A stretch of 15,689 nt of DNA, taken from assembly GCA_024635885.1 (NCBI GenBank), contig JAGXIA010000046.1:1-15689 (forward strand), given 5' to 3'. A program made the position numbers and the translations under genes. This DNA is from Helicobacteraceae bacterium. GTDB taxonomy: Bacteria > Campylobacterota > Campylobacteria > Campylobacterales > Sulfurimonadaceae. Shown here piece by piece: positions 1-6,659 of this stretch. The notes below the pieces were generated by a model. That model saw only the letters and a program-made list of their open reading frames with translations. It did no database searches and was not told the origin of the DNA. How positions within the stretch are numbered: the first letter of the stretch is position 1; each line of letters begins with the position of its first letter.

Positions 1-258
1 GGTCTTTTAGATATGGAAGTAGAATTCATTGCTGATCTAGGTGAAACAGAACTGAGTGTTGCTGAGATACTAAAGTTAGAAAAAGGTTCTATAATTGATC
101 TTAAGAAACCTGCTGGTGAGAGTGTTGAATCATATGTAAATGGTCGTATATTAGGTAAAGGAGAGGTTATGGTTTATGAAAAAAATCTTGCAATTCGTAT
201 TAATGAGGTTTTAGATTCCAGTGCTGTTTTATATCACCTTTCTAAAGAGAGATTATGA
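1..258 (+). CDS. fliN: Flagellar motor switch protein FliN, C-terminal part (5' end outside window)
   Basis: The reading frame is open to the left edge (G-L-L-D before the first Met at base 13), so this is the 3' part of a longer gene; about 85 residues are visible. They form the SpoA/FliN beta-barrel domain: LGETELSVAEIL, then LEKGSIIDLKKPAGE, then NGRILGKGEVMVYEKNLAIRI, which is the typical FliN signature. FliN sits in the C-ring on the cytoplasmic side of the flagellar basal body, with FliM and FliG, and takes part in rotor switching and in docking export substrates. The stop TGA overlaps the ATG of the next gene by 4 bp (ATGA), so the two are probably translationally coupled. The Met at base 13 is unlikely to be the true start, because conserved sequence continues upstream of it. 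The family call is firm; full length is unknown. Confidence 0.93.
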   Translation, partial: GLLDMEVEFIADLGETELSVAEILKLEKGSIIDLKKPAGESVESYVNGRILGKGEVMVYEKNLAIRINEVLDSSAVLYHLSKERL

Positions 259-1130
259 TTAGATTTTTACTTATATTTGTCCTTCCATTTACACTTTACG
301 CTTCAAAAATATTAAGTTATAACATGTATGATAGAAGTGACAGGGTTGATGTTATGATTACATTTGATACTCCTTATAATGGAGTCATTAAACAAAGTGT
401 TTCTGAATCAAAAATAATCATCAAGCTTGGTGACGCTTCAATTGAATCAGCAAAGTTAAAACAACTTTCTTCGAAATACTTACAGTCGCTTAGTATAACA
501 CCCATGGCAGGATATACTCAAATTGTAGCATCAGTTTCAGATTCAGTTAAACTCCAAGCTTCAAAAACATCTGATTCATATGGACTAAGACTAAGGTTTG
601 CAAATCAAACAGCTATGAAAAAGCCTGAACAGGCCAGTGTAAATAATACAAACTTACTATCTTCATTACCGACAAAAAAAAATGATGAGATATCTCAGAG
701 TTATTACATTGTAGTAACTATACTTGTTTTTGGAATTATTATTCTATTTTTTCTTAAGAAAAACATAGCTTCAACACCAAAACAAAGAGAAAAAAAATCA
801 TGGTTATTTAAAGAGAATAAAGAAACTAAGCCTCAAGAGAATAAGACTAAAAGTAATGATATTAGCATTAAATTTCAAAAAAATATAAATAATGATAACA
901 GTGTAGTTATGCTTGACTTTGCAGAGCAGAGCTATCTGGTTCTTATTGGTAATAATAATATTTTATTAGATAAATTTACTGACAATAAACCTGTTTCTCA
1001 AGAAGATTTTGAAACAATTTTACAAAACAGACACCAAGAACTAGATCAGTTTTTACAAGCTGGAGATGAAAGTAAAGAGTCCCTTCAATCTTATAAAGAG
1101 AGAGCTTCTTCTATTTCATATGAGGCATAA
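255..1130 (+). CDS. fliO: FliO-like flagellar export-gate protein with a large periplasmic N-terminal domain
   Basis: 291 residues. Residues 1-17 look like a signal peptide (MIRFLLIFVLPFTLYAS). Residues about 18-115 form a beta-rich region of alternating hydrophobics (VDVMITFDTP, IIIKLGD, YGLRLRF) that resembles an AMIN-type domain. A single membrane helix lies at about 150-168 (YYIVVTILVFGIIILFFLKK). A basic linker follows, then a short cytoplasmic segment at about 216-241 (VVMLDFAEQSYLVLIGNNNI) that matches the FliO core, where a strand carries a V-x-L-x-x-G/A-x-x-x-LVLG-like pattern. FliO helps assemble the FliPQR gate of the flagellar type III export apparatus. Context supports this, since the gene directly follows fliN with a 4-bp overlap. 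From recall, the Helicobacter pylori FliO next to fliN also has a large periplasmic part that enteric FliO lacks. Without that context it would be called a hypothetical membrane protein. Confidence 0.72.
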   Translation: MIRFLLIFVLPFTLYASKILSYNMYDRSDRVDVMITFDTPYNGVIKQSVSESKIIIKLGDASIESAKLKQLSSKYLQSLSITPMAGYTQIVASVSDSVKLQASKTSDSYGLRLRFANQTAMKKPEQASVNNTNLLSSLPTKKNDEISQSYYIVVTILVFGIIILFFLKKNIASTPKQREKKSWLFKENKETKPQENKTKSNDISIKFQKNINNDNSVVMLDFAEQSYLVLIGNNNILLDKFTDNKPVSQEDFETILQNRHQELDQFLQAGDESKESLQSYKERASSISYEA

Positions 1131-1157
1131 AGCGAATTTAGTTCGCTTGAGTTTTTT
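1130..1157 (+). terminator. Intrinsic terminator after the fliN-fliO genes
   Basis: A perfect 7-bp stem, AAGCGAA (1130-1136) and TTCGCTT (1142-1148), closes a 5-base loop. It is followed on the plus strand by GAG and six T (1152-1157). The first stem base is the last base of the fliO stop codon. The hairpin also overlaps the final codons of the convergent minus-strand gene, which ends at 1138. On the minus strand no T-run follows, so it should act mainly on plus-strand transcription. Confidence 0.8.
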
Positions 1158-2280
1158 CATAATGTTCTTTTAAAAGTTTTTCAATCATTTTAATATTAGC
1201 AACATTTAAGGCATAACTATTGTCCATCATCTTACTTGCATGATAAACCTCGGTTACAGTTATTCCATAAGGGTCTTTCTTCTCTTTACTCATTACACCA
1301 TTATCGTCAAAAGAGTATAAATAAAGGTTCTTTCTTGCTCTTTGTATATAATAAGTTACAGATATTTCATCGGAATGTTTTTTTTCTATTGCAATAATAA
1401 CTCTTTGTTCAGGAGCATACTCTTCTTTTAAGTCAAGTATTTTTTTAGCTTCATCCAAATTCATATAACCTACATACAGCTTATTATATAGATTATGATA
1501 CCTTTGAACTTTTTCATTCATTAAAAAGTTCATGTCTAGTATATGGTTTTTATGAGCTCTAATTGTTCTAGTAATCCAAGACATAGTGTTGTAGTATCTA
1601 AATGGATACAACTTAAGAGTATGTGCTTCTATCATTTTAGAAGAATTTATTTTTTCTCTAGGTCGTAGTTTTTTTGAAGAAGGATTTTTTATATATTCAA
1701 TTACATCTTTAGCTGAAAACTCTTTTGTAAACCAAACTTTACAATAATCCGGAAGCTGTTTTGTTCCAGTGGCACCTTCATTTAAAATAATAAGAGCATT
1801 GATCTTATAATCAGGAAAAATTGTTTCCAAAAGAGCTGTTTTCTTTCTAAGTCTTTTTCTGAGTTTTAAAACTGATTTAACCAGTGTCATTTCAACAAAA
1901 TAAAGTTCTTTATTCTTTGTGATAAACATTGCATCAAACTCACTGATTTCTCTGCTCTTTGTTCTGTAAACTATCTGTTGCTTTTCACTGATAGAGAGTG
2001 TATTTGCAAAAGCCTTTACTTTGTTTTGATGATATCCTTTTAAAACAAACTTATCAATCTCTTCAGTTTGCTCTGCATATCTTAATAATTTTTCATAAAC
2101 AAAATTTTCAAATACCTCTCCTTCAAAAGAACGGTATGAACTAAGATATGCAGGGTCATCTTCTGCTATACCTTTTTTAATTAATGAAAGAAAATGTTTA
2201 GTATTATAATCATAGTGAAATATATTATCTGCTATATCACTATTATCTAACATTTTTATTGAGTTACTTATTTTTAGCAT
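1138..2280 (-). CDS. Uncharacterised protein with a PD-(D/E)XK nuclease-like core
   Basis: 380 residues, ATG start; I do not recognise the family. The A of its ATG is the last base of the dusB stop (TAATG), so it is probably coupled to dusB and last in the accD operon. The visible pattern is a helix at 53-66 (EGEVFENFVYEKLL), strands, E114-F-D116 before a strand-turn-strand, and YFVE130-M-T. That is the order seen in restriction-like PD-(D/E)XK folds: an early helical Glu, an acidic residue, then E-x-K on the next strand. The usual Lys is replaced by T132, with K135 close by, so the enzyme may be inactive or may use a shifted lysine. A very basic helix follows (LRKRLRKK, 140-147). The C-terminal third (about 285-350) looks like a separate alpha/beta domain. 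There is no signal peptide or membrane segment. A nucleic-acid role is inference only. Confidence 0.6.
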   Translation of the reverse strand: MLKISNSIKMLDNSDIADNIFHYDYNTKHFLSLIKKGIAEDDPAYLSSYRSFEGEVFENFVYEKLLRYAEQTEEIDKFVLKGYHQNKVKAFANTLSISEKQQIVYRTKSREISEFDAMFITKNKELYFVEMTLVKSVLKLRKRLRKKTALLETIFPDYKINALIILNEGATGTKQLPDYCKVWFTKEFSAKDVIEYIKNPSSKKLRPREKINSSKMIEAHTLKLYPFRYYNTMSWITRTIRAHKNHILDMNFLMNEKVQRYHNLYNKLYVGYMNLDEAKKILDLKEEYAPEQRVIIAIEKKHSDEISVTYYIQRARKNLYLYSFDDNGVMSKEKKDPYGITVTEVYHASKMMDNSYALNVANIKMIEKLLKEHYEKTQAN

Positions 2281-3242
2281 TATGAAACAATCTCGCTATT
2301 TTTAAAAAAGTCATCTATGACACTTCTATATTCTAAAGGGTCATTAATGCGATTAACGTTGTTTCTAAGCACGGAAGCTCCACTATAGCCTTTTGAGTAG
2401 GTATGCGTATGCTTTCTGAACATTGGTACACCATGTGAACCATAAAACTCCATCATCTTATCGAAATGTTCCATAATTATTGCATGTTTTATGTTTTTAT
2501 CTATATCTTGTGAACCATTTTTCAACTGGTGAAAAATCCAAGGTGCTCCTACTGCTCCACGACCTATCATAATTCCATCAGCACCGGTATGTTCTAGCAC
2601 CCACATAGCCTTCTCATAAGAGTCGATATCACCATTGGCAATAACTGGGATAGACACAGCTCTTTTTATCTCTTTAATAGCATCATAATCGACTGCAGCC
2701 TTAAATTTACCTGCACGAGTTCTTCCATGCACTGCAATAAAATCAGCGCCGCTATCTTCTACCATTTTTGCTATATCAATATGGTTTTTTTCTTCAAAGC
2801 CAAGTCTTATTTTTACACTCGTTAGTTTTTTGTTAGATATGTTTTTTATAGTAGTTATAATTTTTCCCATAAGAGGCAAGTCTAAAAGAAGTGAACTTCC
2901 ACTACCGTGACCAACAACTTTTGGGACAGGACAACCACAATTGAGGTCGATAATATCTATGCCATTTATATCATTTAAAATCTCAACTGCTCTTTTAACA
3001 ATATCTACTTCTGCTCCGGCAATTTGCACAGAGTATGGGTCTTCAAGAGGAGATTTTTCTATCATATGCAGTGTTTTTTCAGATCCGTGCGCGAGTGCGT
3101 TAGAACTAAGCATTTCACTAACAGTCAAGTCAGCTCCAAACTTTTTTACAACACTTCTAAATGGCAGATCTGTAAATCCCGCAAGAGGAGCCAAAACGTA
3201 AAGAGGCTTGTCAAAGGAAAGTTTGTCTAGTTTTTTTGGCAT
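2280..3242 (-). CDS. dusB: tRNA-dihydrouridine synthase (DusB family)
   Basis: An FMN- and NADPH-dependent enzyme that reduces uridines in the tRNA D-loop. The TIM-barrel motifs are present (numbered from the ATG): LAPLAGFTDLPFR near the N-terminus for FMN binding, DLNCGCPVPKVV with the catalytic Cys at 104, SVKIRLGF with Lys144, AVHGRTR with His172, PVIANGDI, and GIMIGRGAVGAPWIF for phosphate binding. At 320 residues the length is normal for the family. I chose the ATG at 3242. An in-frame TTG two codons upstream (3248) is possible, but neither start has a good ribosome binding site and the gene is probably coupled to the upstream gene, whose stop lies 12 bases away. The 3' end overlaps the start of the next gene by one base (TAATG). 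The Dus family is certain; the DusB subclass is likely. Confidence 0.93.
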   Translation of the reverse strand: MPKKLDKLSFDKPLYVLAPLAGFTDLPFRSVVKKFGADLTVSEMLSSNALAHGSEKTLHMIEKSPLEDPYSVQIAGAEVDIVKRAVEILNDINGIDIIDLNCGCPVPKVVGHGSGSSLLLDLPLMGKIITTIKNISNKKLTSVKIRLGFEEKNHIDIAKMVEDSGADFIAVHGRTRAGKFKAAVDYDAIKEIKRAVSIPVIANGDIDSYEKAMWVLEHTGADGIMIGRGAVGAPWIFHQLKNGSQDIDKNIKHAIIMEHFDKMMEFYGSHGVPMFRKHTHTYSKGYSGASVLRNNVNRINDPLEYRSVIDDFFKNSEIVS

Positions 3243-3254
3243 ATACAAATAAGA

Positions 3255-4271
3255 CTAAGTAAATAAATTAATATTAAAGTGTTTATTGCACTCTTTTAAT
3301 GCACGGTAAGATTTGAAATTCAAATACTCTGTAGGTTGTGAGTTTTCCAAAATTTCATCTGCAGGCGCTAACATCTCTAAATCAAAAAGAGTAAATAAAT
3401 AAGCATCCATCGCATTCTCTTGATCTTCACTAAGAGTTTCAAAAAGCTTCATTCTTTGTTCTGGTATCATACTCGCCGATAATATAGAAGATGCTTCAAT
3501 ATAATCTTTAGCAGTTAAATCTAACTTATCAAATAATTTTATTAATTCTTCATTAGAAATCTCTAGAGTAAAACTTTCAGCATTAATTCTTTGTAATATC
3601 TCAAATAATGATTCTTTGGTTAAAAATTCTTTATATTTTTCTATTGCATAAAATGGAGCGGTTTTTACAAAATCAACATAAACTTCAACGCATAAACTTT
3701 TATCATATTTAGTTGGATTACATAAAATATCTTCAGCACTTATATCGCCTTTTTTATAGCGATTTCTTTCATTTTGAATAACTAAAGCATTATATGAAGG
3801 GAGCGAATACTTTTTAAGATCAACAACATTTGAATTTGCAATATCTTCGATTAGCTTCATAATATTATTGATTTTTTCATCAGCTGTATTAGCTAACAAC
3901 TTTTGATTTGGAAAAAAAGTAGTATTGTCAATCAGTGAACCCAGTAATTGATATTTCTGTGTTTTAAACGAATTGTGTTTATCTGCTTTACCGAGATATA
4001 TGTCCATTATAGCGTCTAAAAGTTTCTCATAATCTTTCTCATACTTACGATGTTTAAAACACCTAAGAAGAGAATAAAAAGACATATGCAGTATGGTTCC
4101 TACATAAAGTAAAAAGACTGGAACAACAACTAATAAAGCAATGGAGAATGATGGCAGTGTTATACCAAAGAAATCTATACTCATACTATCTTGAGTCACA
4201 AAAGCATATACATACCATCCTACTAAAATAATAAATATCATCGCAACTGCTGTGTATCGCTTTATATACAT
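3255..4271 (-). CDS. Conserved-type membrane protein of unknown function, two N-terminal membrane helices
   Basis: 338 residues, ATG start with a good ribosome binding site (AAGGA, 7 bases before the ATG). Two membrane helices occur at about 6-25 (YTAVAMIFIILVGWYVYAFV) and about 41-64 (SFSIALLVVVPVFLLYVGTI and onward), joined by a short hydrophilic loop. The rest, about 70-338, is soluble, mostly helical and charged. It has no motif that I can assign and no nucleotide-binding or metal-binding signature. Both ends of the helical hairpin should face the cytoplasm, given the basic segment CFKHRKYEKDYEK after helix 2. The gene lies 13 bases after dksA and 12 before the dusB ATG, firmly inside the accD operon. 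From recall, Campylobacter jejuni also has an unnamed membrane protein between dusB and dksA, so the gene is likely a lineage-conserved partner. The function is unknown. Confidence 0.8.
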   Translation of the reverse strand: MYIKRYTAVAMIFIILVGWYVYAFVTQDSMSIDFFGITLPSFSIALLVVVPVFLLYVGTILHMSFYSLLRCFKHRKYEKDYEKLLDAIMDIYLGKADKHNSFKTQKYQLLGSLIDNTTFFPNQKLLANTADEKINNIMKLIEDIANSNVVDLKKYSLPSYNALVIQNERNRYKKGDISAEDILCNPTKYDKSLCVEVYVDFVKTAPFYAIEKYKEFLTKESLFEILQRINAESFTLEISNEELIKLFDKLDLTAKDYIEASSILSASMIPEQRMKLFETLSEDQENAMDAYLFTLFDLEMLAPADEILENSQPTEYLNFKSYRALKECNKHFNINLFT

Positions 4272-4284
4272 GTTAATTCCTTAA

Positions 4285-4635
4285 TTATTTTGATTTTTCT
4301 ACTATCTCTCTACAATCTATACAATATATTGCGTGTGGTTTAACTTTTAGTCTTTGAAAACTTATAGGATCCTCACACATTTCACAGATACCATAATCAC
4401 CATGAGCTATTTTACCCAATGTAACATTTATTTCATTTAATTCTTGCTCTTGTTGTCTAACTATTGCACTTTCAATCATAGAGTTATTATTAACAGATGC
4501 GTGGTCGCCCTCATCATTTAATTCCAATCCGCTTAGTTCAGCTAACTCGTAGTGAACGCCAGTAATATTTTTCACAATCTGTAATTGACGATTCTCTAGA
4601 ATACCTTTAAAGTATTTTAATTCACTTTCTTGCAC
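4285..4635 (-). CDS. dksA: RNA polymerase-binding transcription factor DksA (DksA/TraR zinc-finger family)
   Basis: 116 residues. The protein enters the secondary channel of RNA polymerase and, with ppGpp, shifts transcription between growth and stress genes. Visible features are an N-terminal coiled-coil half; the coil-tip motif D41-E-G-D44-H-A46, which has the D-x-x-D-x-A form needed for activity in studied DksA proteins; a second helical half at about 55-77; and a four-cysteine zinc finger C84-x2-C87-x17-C105-x2-C108, followed by a short C-terminal helix. It is somewhat shorter at the N-terminus than the roughly 150-residue E. coli protein, as is usual in Campylobacterota. The start codon is GTG, supported by AAGGGA about 5 bases upstream; the next in-frame Met lies well inside the protein. 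The gene follows rlmH by 26 bases. Confidence 0.93.
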   Translation of the reverse strand: MQESELKYFKGILENRQLQIVKNITGVHYELAELSGLELNDEGDHASVNNNSMIESAIVRQQEQELNEINVTLGKIAHGDYGICEMCEDPISFQRLKVKPHAIYCIDCREIVEKSK

Positions 4636-4661
4636 TTAGTTCCCTTAGTCTAAAATATATT

Positions 4662-5120
4662 TTATTTGTGGTAAGGATGATTGCTTAATATAGAAAAACC
4701 TCTATAAATCTGCTCTAGCAATACAACTTTTGCTATTTTATGACTCATAGTTAATTTTCCTAAACTTATAACAGCATCACTTTTTTTTAAAAAGTTATTC
4801 TCAAAGCCATAAGCTCCACCCACAAAAAATTTAATCGACATTTTATCATTTAAAAGCTTACTAAATTCAAAACTGTCAATTAAATCCCCATCAGGGTGCA
4901 AACTAATGCAATAAGCACCATTTATATGCGGTTCTAGAGCTCTTGTATAAGCCTTCTGTGAGGCATTTGGTGAAATAGTGTGTGATTTTGCTACATCTTT
5001 GGGGAAAATTTCAATTGCTTCTACTTTTGCGAAGCGAGAAATCATCTTTTCTAGCTCTTTATACAAAGGATCATAAATACTTTTCTCTTTCTTTGCAATT
5101 GAAATTATATCAATCTTCAC
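4662..5120 (-). CDS. rlmH: 23S rRNA (pseudouridine(1915)-N3)-methyltransferase RlmH
   Basis: 152 residues, the normal size for this small SPOUT-class (trefoil knot) enzyme, which methylates pseudouridine 1915 of 23S rRNA in helix 69 on the assembled ribosome using SAM. The N-terminus MKIDIISIAK, the central LHPDGDLIDSFEFSKLL, the SAM-loop segment KFFVGGAYG (98-105), SLGKLTMSHKIAKVVLLEQIYRG, and the C-terminal NHPYHK tail are all family hallmarks; the tail is the part expected to contact substrate. The start is GTG, placed immediately after the TAA of the upstream thiE-like gene with no spacer. The N-terminal match to family members supports this codon over any internal start. Translation is therefore likely coupled to the upstream gene. 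Confidence 0.95.
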   Translation of the reverse strand: MKIDIISIAKKEKSIYDPLYKELEKMISRFAKVEAIEIFPKDVAKSHTISPNASQKAYTRALEPHINGAYCISLHPDGDLIDSFEFSKLLNDKMSIKFFVGGAYGFENNFLKKSDAVISLGKLTMSHKIAKVVLLEQIYRGFSILSNHPYHK

Positions 5121-5681
5121 TTATGATACCAATCCATTGCCAATCACATGGTACGTAACATGATTAAACTTATCATTAATATTAACTCCACCAATAGCTG
5201 CTACAAAATGTTTAGATTTTGATGCCAAAGCATCCAAATCTAAACCAAGAACAACTCCTACCTCTTTAGTAGTAGTATCTCTATAAGCACCTAATCCAAT
5301 ATAGTTTAAATCCATCTCATTCGCTTCTAAAATTTCTTTCTCATTGTGAGTAGAAATACCTAGTATTTTATCTTTATGTATAACATCTCTTATTATTTTT
5401 ACTGCTTTAACTGCATCTGAATCTATAGCTTTTAAATCTTCTTGTCCAAGATGAACACCATCACAAAACTCAACCAATTCATAGGCATCATTAACTATTA
5501 AAAAGCCTTCATAATATTTTCTTATTTTTATAAGCTGTTGTTTTATAAAAGAGATATCTGCTGTTTTATTTCTGTATTGAATTATTTCAGCATTATTTTG
5601 TTTTGCTATGTCTATAAATTTTTCTAGCGAGATACCCTTTTTATCTAGTAATTCTTGATCACAAAGGGCGTATAAGCGCAT
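5121..5681 (-). CDS. thiE: Thiamine phosphate synthase / TenI-family protein
   Basis: 186 residues, a compact TIM-barrel of the ThiE/TenI family. ThiE joins the pyrimidine pyrophosphate and thiazole phosphate to give thiamine phosphate. Motifs are Q35-Y-R37-N-K39 and N64-D65 (pyrophosphate and Mg2+ site), H77-L-G-Q-E-D82 (second Mg2+ Asp), G-I-S110-T-H, T136-T-T-K139, and AIGGVN (162-167, phosphate loop). It is shorter than typical ThiE (about 210 residues), and the C-terminus after IGGVN is brief and loses the usual A-x-G-[VI]-A-V-[IV]-S ending, keeping only VIGNGLVS. The catalytic set is nearly complete, so ThiE is more likely than TenI (thiazole tautomerase), but the two cannot be separated for certain. 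The ATG lies 6 bases after accD, which ends in a double stop (TAATAA). No other thiamine gene is in the window. Confidence 0.8.
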   Translation of the reverse strand: MRLYALCDQELLDKKGISLEKFIDIAKQNNAEIIQYRNKTADISFIKQQLIKIRKYYEGFLIVNDAYELVEFCDGVHLGQEDLKAIDSDAVKAVKIIRDVIHKDKILGISTHNEKEILEANEMDLNYIGLGAYRDTTTKEVGVVLGLDLDALASKSKHFVAAIGGVNINDKFNHVTYHVIGNGLVS

Positions 5682-5687
5682 AAGTTA

Positions 5688-6533
5688 TTAAGCTTTTAAA
5701 AGTGTTAAGAGATCACTAAGAGTAGCTTTAAGCTCATTTCTGTTCACAACCATATCAATGGAGCCTTTTTCTAATAAAAACTCTGCTCTTTGAAAACCGT
5801 CAGGTAAATCAGAGCCTATTGTTTGTTTGATTACTCTTTGTCCAGCGAAGCCTACAAGAGCACCTGGTTCAGCTATGATAATGTCTCCCAGTGTAGCGAA
5901 AGAAGCACTCACTCCACCCATAGTAGGATCAGTTAAAACTGAAATATAAGGAATTTTATGATTTGCCAATTTAGCTAGGGCAGCTGAAGTTTTACTCATT
6001 TGCATCAAGGCAAAAGTACTTTCTTGCATTCTTGCGCCGCCACTTGCACTAATAATTATTAGACCTTCTTTTTTATTGATTGCTCTATTGACTGCTCTTA
6101 CTATTTTCTCACCTTCTACTGAGCCTAGAGAACCACCCATGAAAGCAAAATCAAAAATGACTAATTGAGTATCAACTCCATTGATTTGACACTCTCCACT
6201 CACTACTGATGAACTTCTTCCAGTTTTTTTAGTTCCTTCTTCAATTCTTTTAGCATATGAAATCTTATCTACAAATTTTAAAGGATCTACAGGCTTTAAG
6301 TTGTCATCAAATTCTACAAATGTTCCCTCATCTGCTAAAAGAGCAAGTCTCTCTTTAACGCCTATTCGAATATGATAGCCACATTTTGGACATACATAAT
6401 TTTGATTTTTAACTTCTTTGTAATACATCAAAGATTGACAAGACTTACATTTTATCCAATGAGCAGGCGCTTCACTTTTAGTAGCTTGTTTTTTTGTATC
6501 TGAGTTTCTAGTAAAAAGATTTAAGAGGTTCAA
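5688..6533 (-). CDS. accD: Acetyl-CoA carboxylase carboxyltransferase subunit beta
   Basis: 281 residues. With AccA this subunit moves the carboxyl group from biotin carrier protein to acetyl-CoA, giving malonyl-CoA, the first committed step of fatty-acid synthesis. An N-terminal zinc ribbon C29-x2-C32-x15-C48-x2-C51 is followed by the crotonase-fold carboxyltransferase domain: FDFAFMGGSLGSVEGEKIVR, IIISASGGARMQES, YISVLTDPTMGGVSASFA, and GALVGFAGQRVI with KQTIGSDLPDGFQRAEFL. Length is typical. The start is TTG at 6533, supported by AAGGA six bases upstream; the next possible Met would remove the zinc ribbon. It is the first gene of the seven-gene minus-strand cluster, 24 bases or so behind a strong extended -10 promoter. 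Confidence 0.97.
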   Translation of the reverse strand: MNLLNLFTRNSDTKKQATKSEAPAHWIKCKSCQSLMYYKEVKNQNYVCPKCGYHIRIGVKERLALLADEGTFVEFDDNLKPVDPLKFVDKISYAKRIEEGTKKTGRSSSVVSGECQINGVDTQLVIFDFAFMGGSLGSVEGEKIVRAVNRAINKKEGLIIISASGGARMQESTFALMQMSKTSAALAKLANHKIPYISVLTDPTMGGVSASFATLGDIIIAEPGALVGFAGQRVIKQTIGSDLPDGFQRAEFLLEKGSIDMVVNRNELKATLSDLLTLLKA

Positions 6534-6556
6534 AAAATATCCTTGCTTTATATAAT

Positions 6557-6600
6557 TGGGCGAGATTATAGCAAAATTATACTTGATTTATAGAATTTAC
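6557..6600 (-). promoter_or_regulatory. Sigma70-type promoter of the accD operon (extended -10)
   Basis: On the minus strand the sequence TTTTGCTATAAT contains a perfect TATAAT (6570-6565) preceded by TGC, which is an extended -10 element. The upstream 30 bases are A/T-rich with no good -35, as is usual for the vegetative promoters of Campylobacterota. The start site should fall near 6557-6559, leaving a short leader of about 25 bases before the accD TTG, with its AAGGA site. This is the only good promoter that I find for the seven genes down to 1138. Confidence 0.7.
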
Positions 6601-6625
6601 GAAGAATATTATTGTTAAGAAGTGA

Positions 6626-6649
6626 CTTACCCACATCATAGTAGGTAAG
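6626..6649 (-). terminator. Candidate 3' hairpin/terminator of gltBD
   Basis: A 9-bp stem with a 6-base loop lies 11 bases after the gltD stop: arms 6649-6641 (CTTACCTAC) and 6634-6626 (GTGGGTAAG) on the minus strand. In minus-strand RNA all nine pairs can form, one of them G-U; in plus-strand RNA that pair would be a C-A mismatch. This favours a role in the gltBD transcript. No T-run follows, so it may be a weak or Rho-assisted terminator or a 3' stabilising structure. Confidence 0.45.
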
Positions 6650-6659
6650 CATCCTTTAT

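Noticed and set aside
2941..3230. Two plus-strand open frames of 68 and 86 codons within dusB
   Set aside because: They are antisense shadows of the conserved Dus motifs in dusB, with no independent start signal.
3243..3248. Two-codon N-terminal extension of dusB from a TTG
   Set aside because: The ATG at 3242 is preferred on codon grounds, and neither start has a ribosome binding site, so the extension has no positive support.
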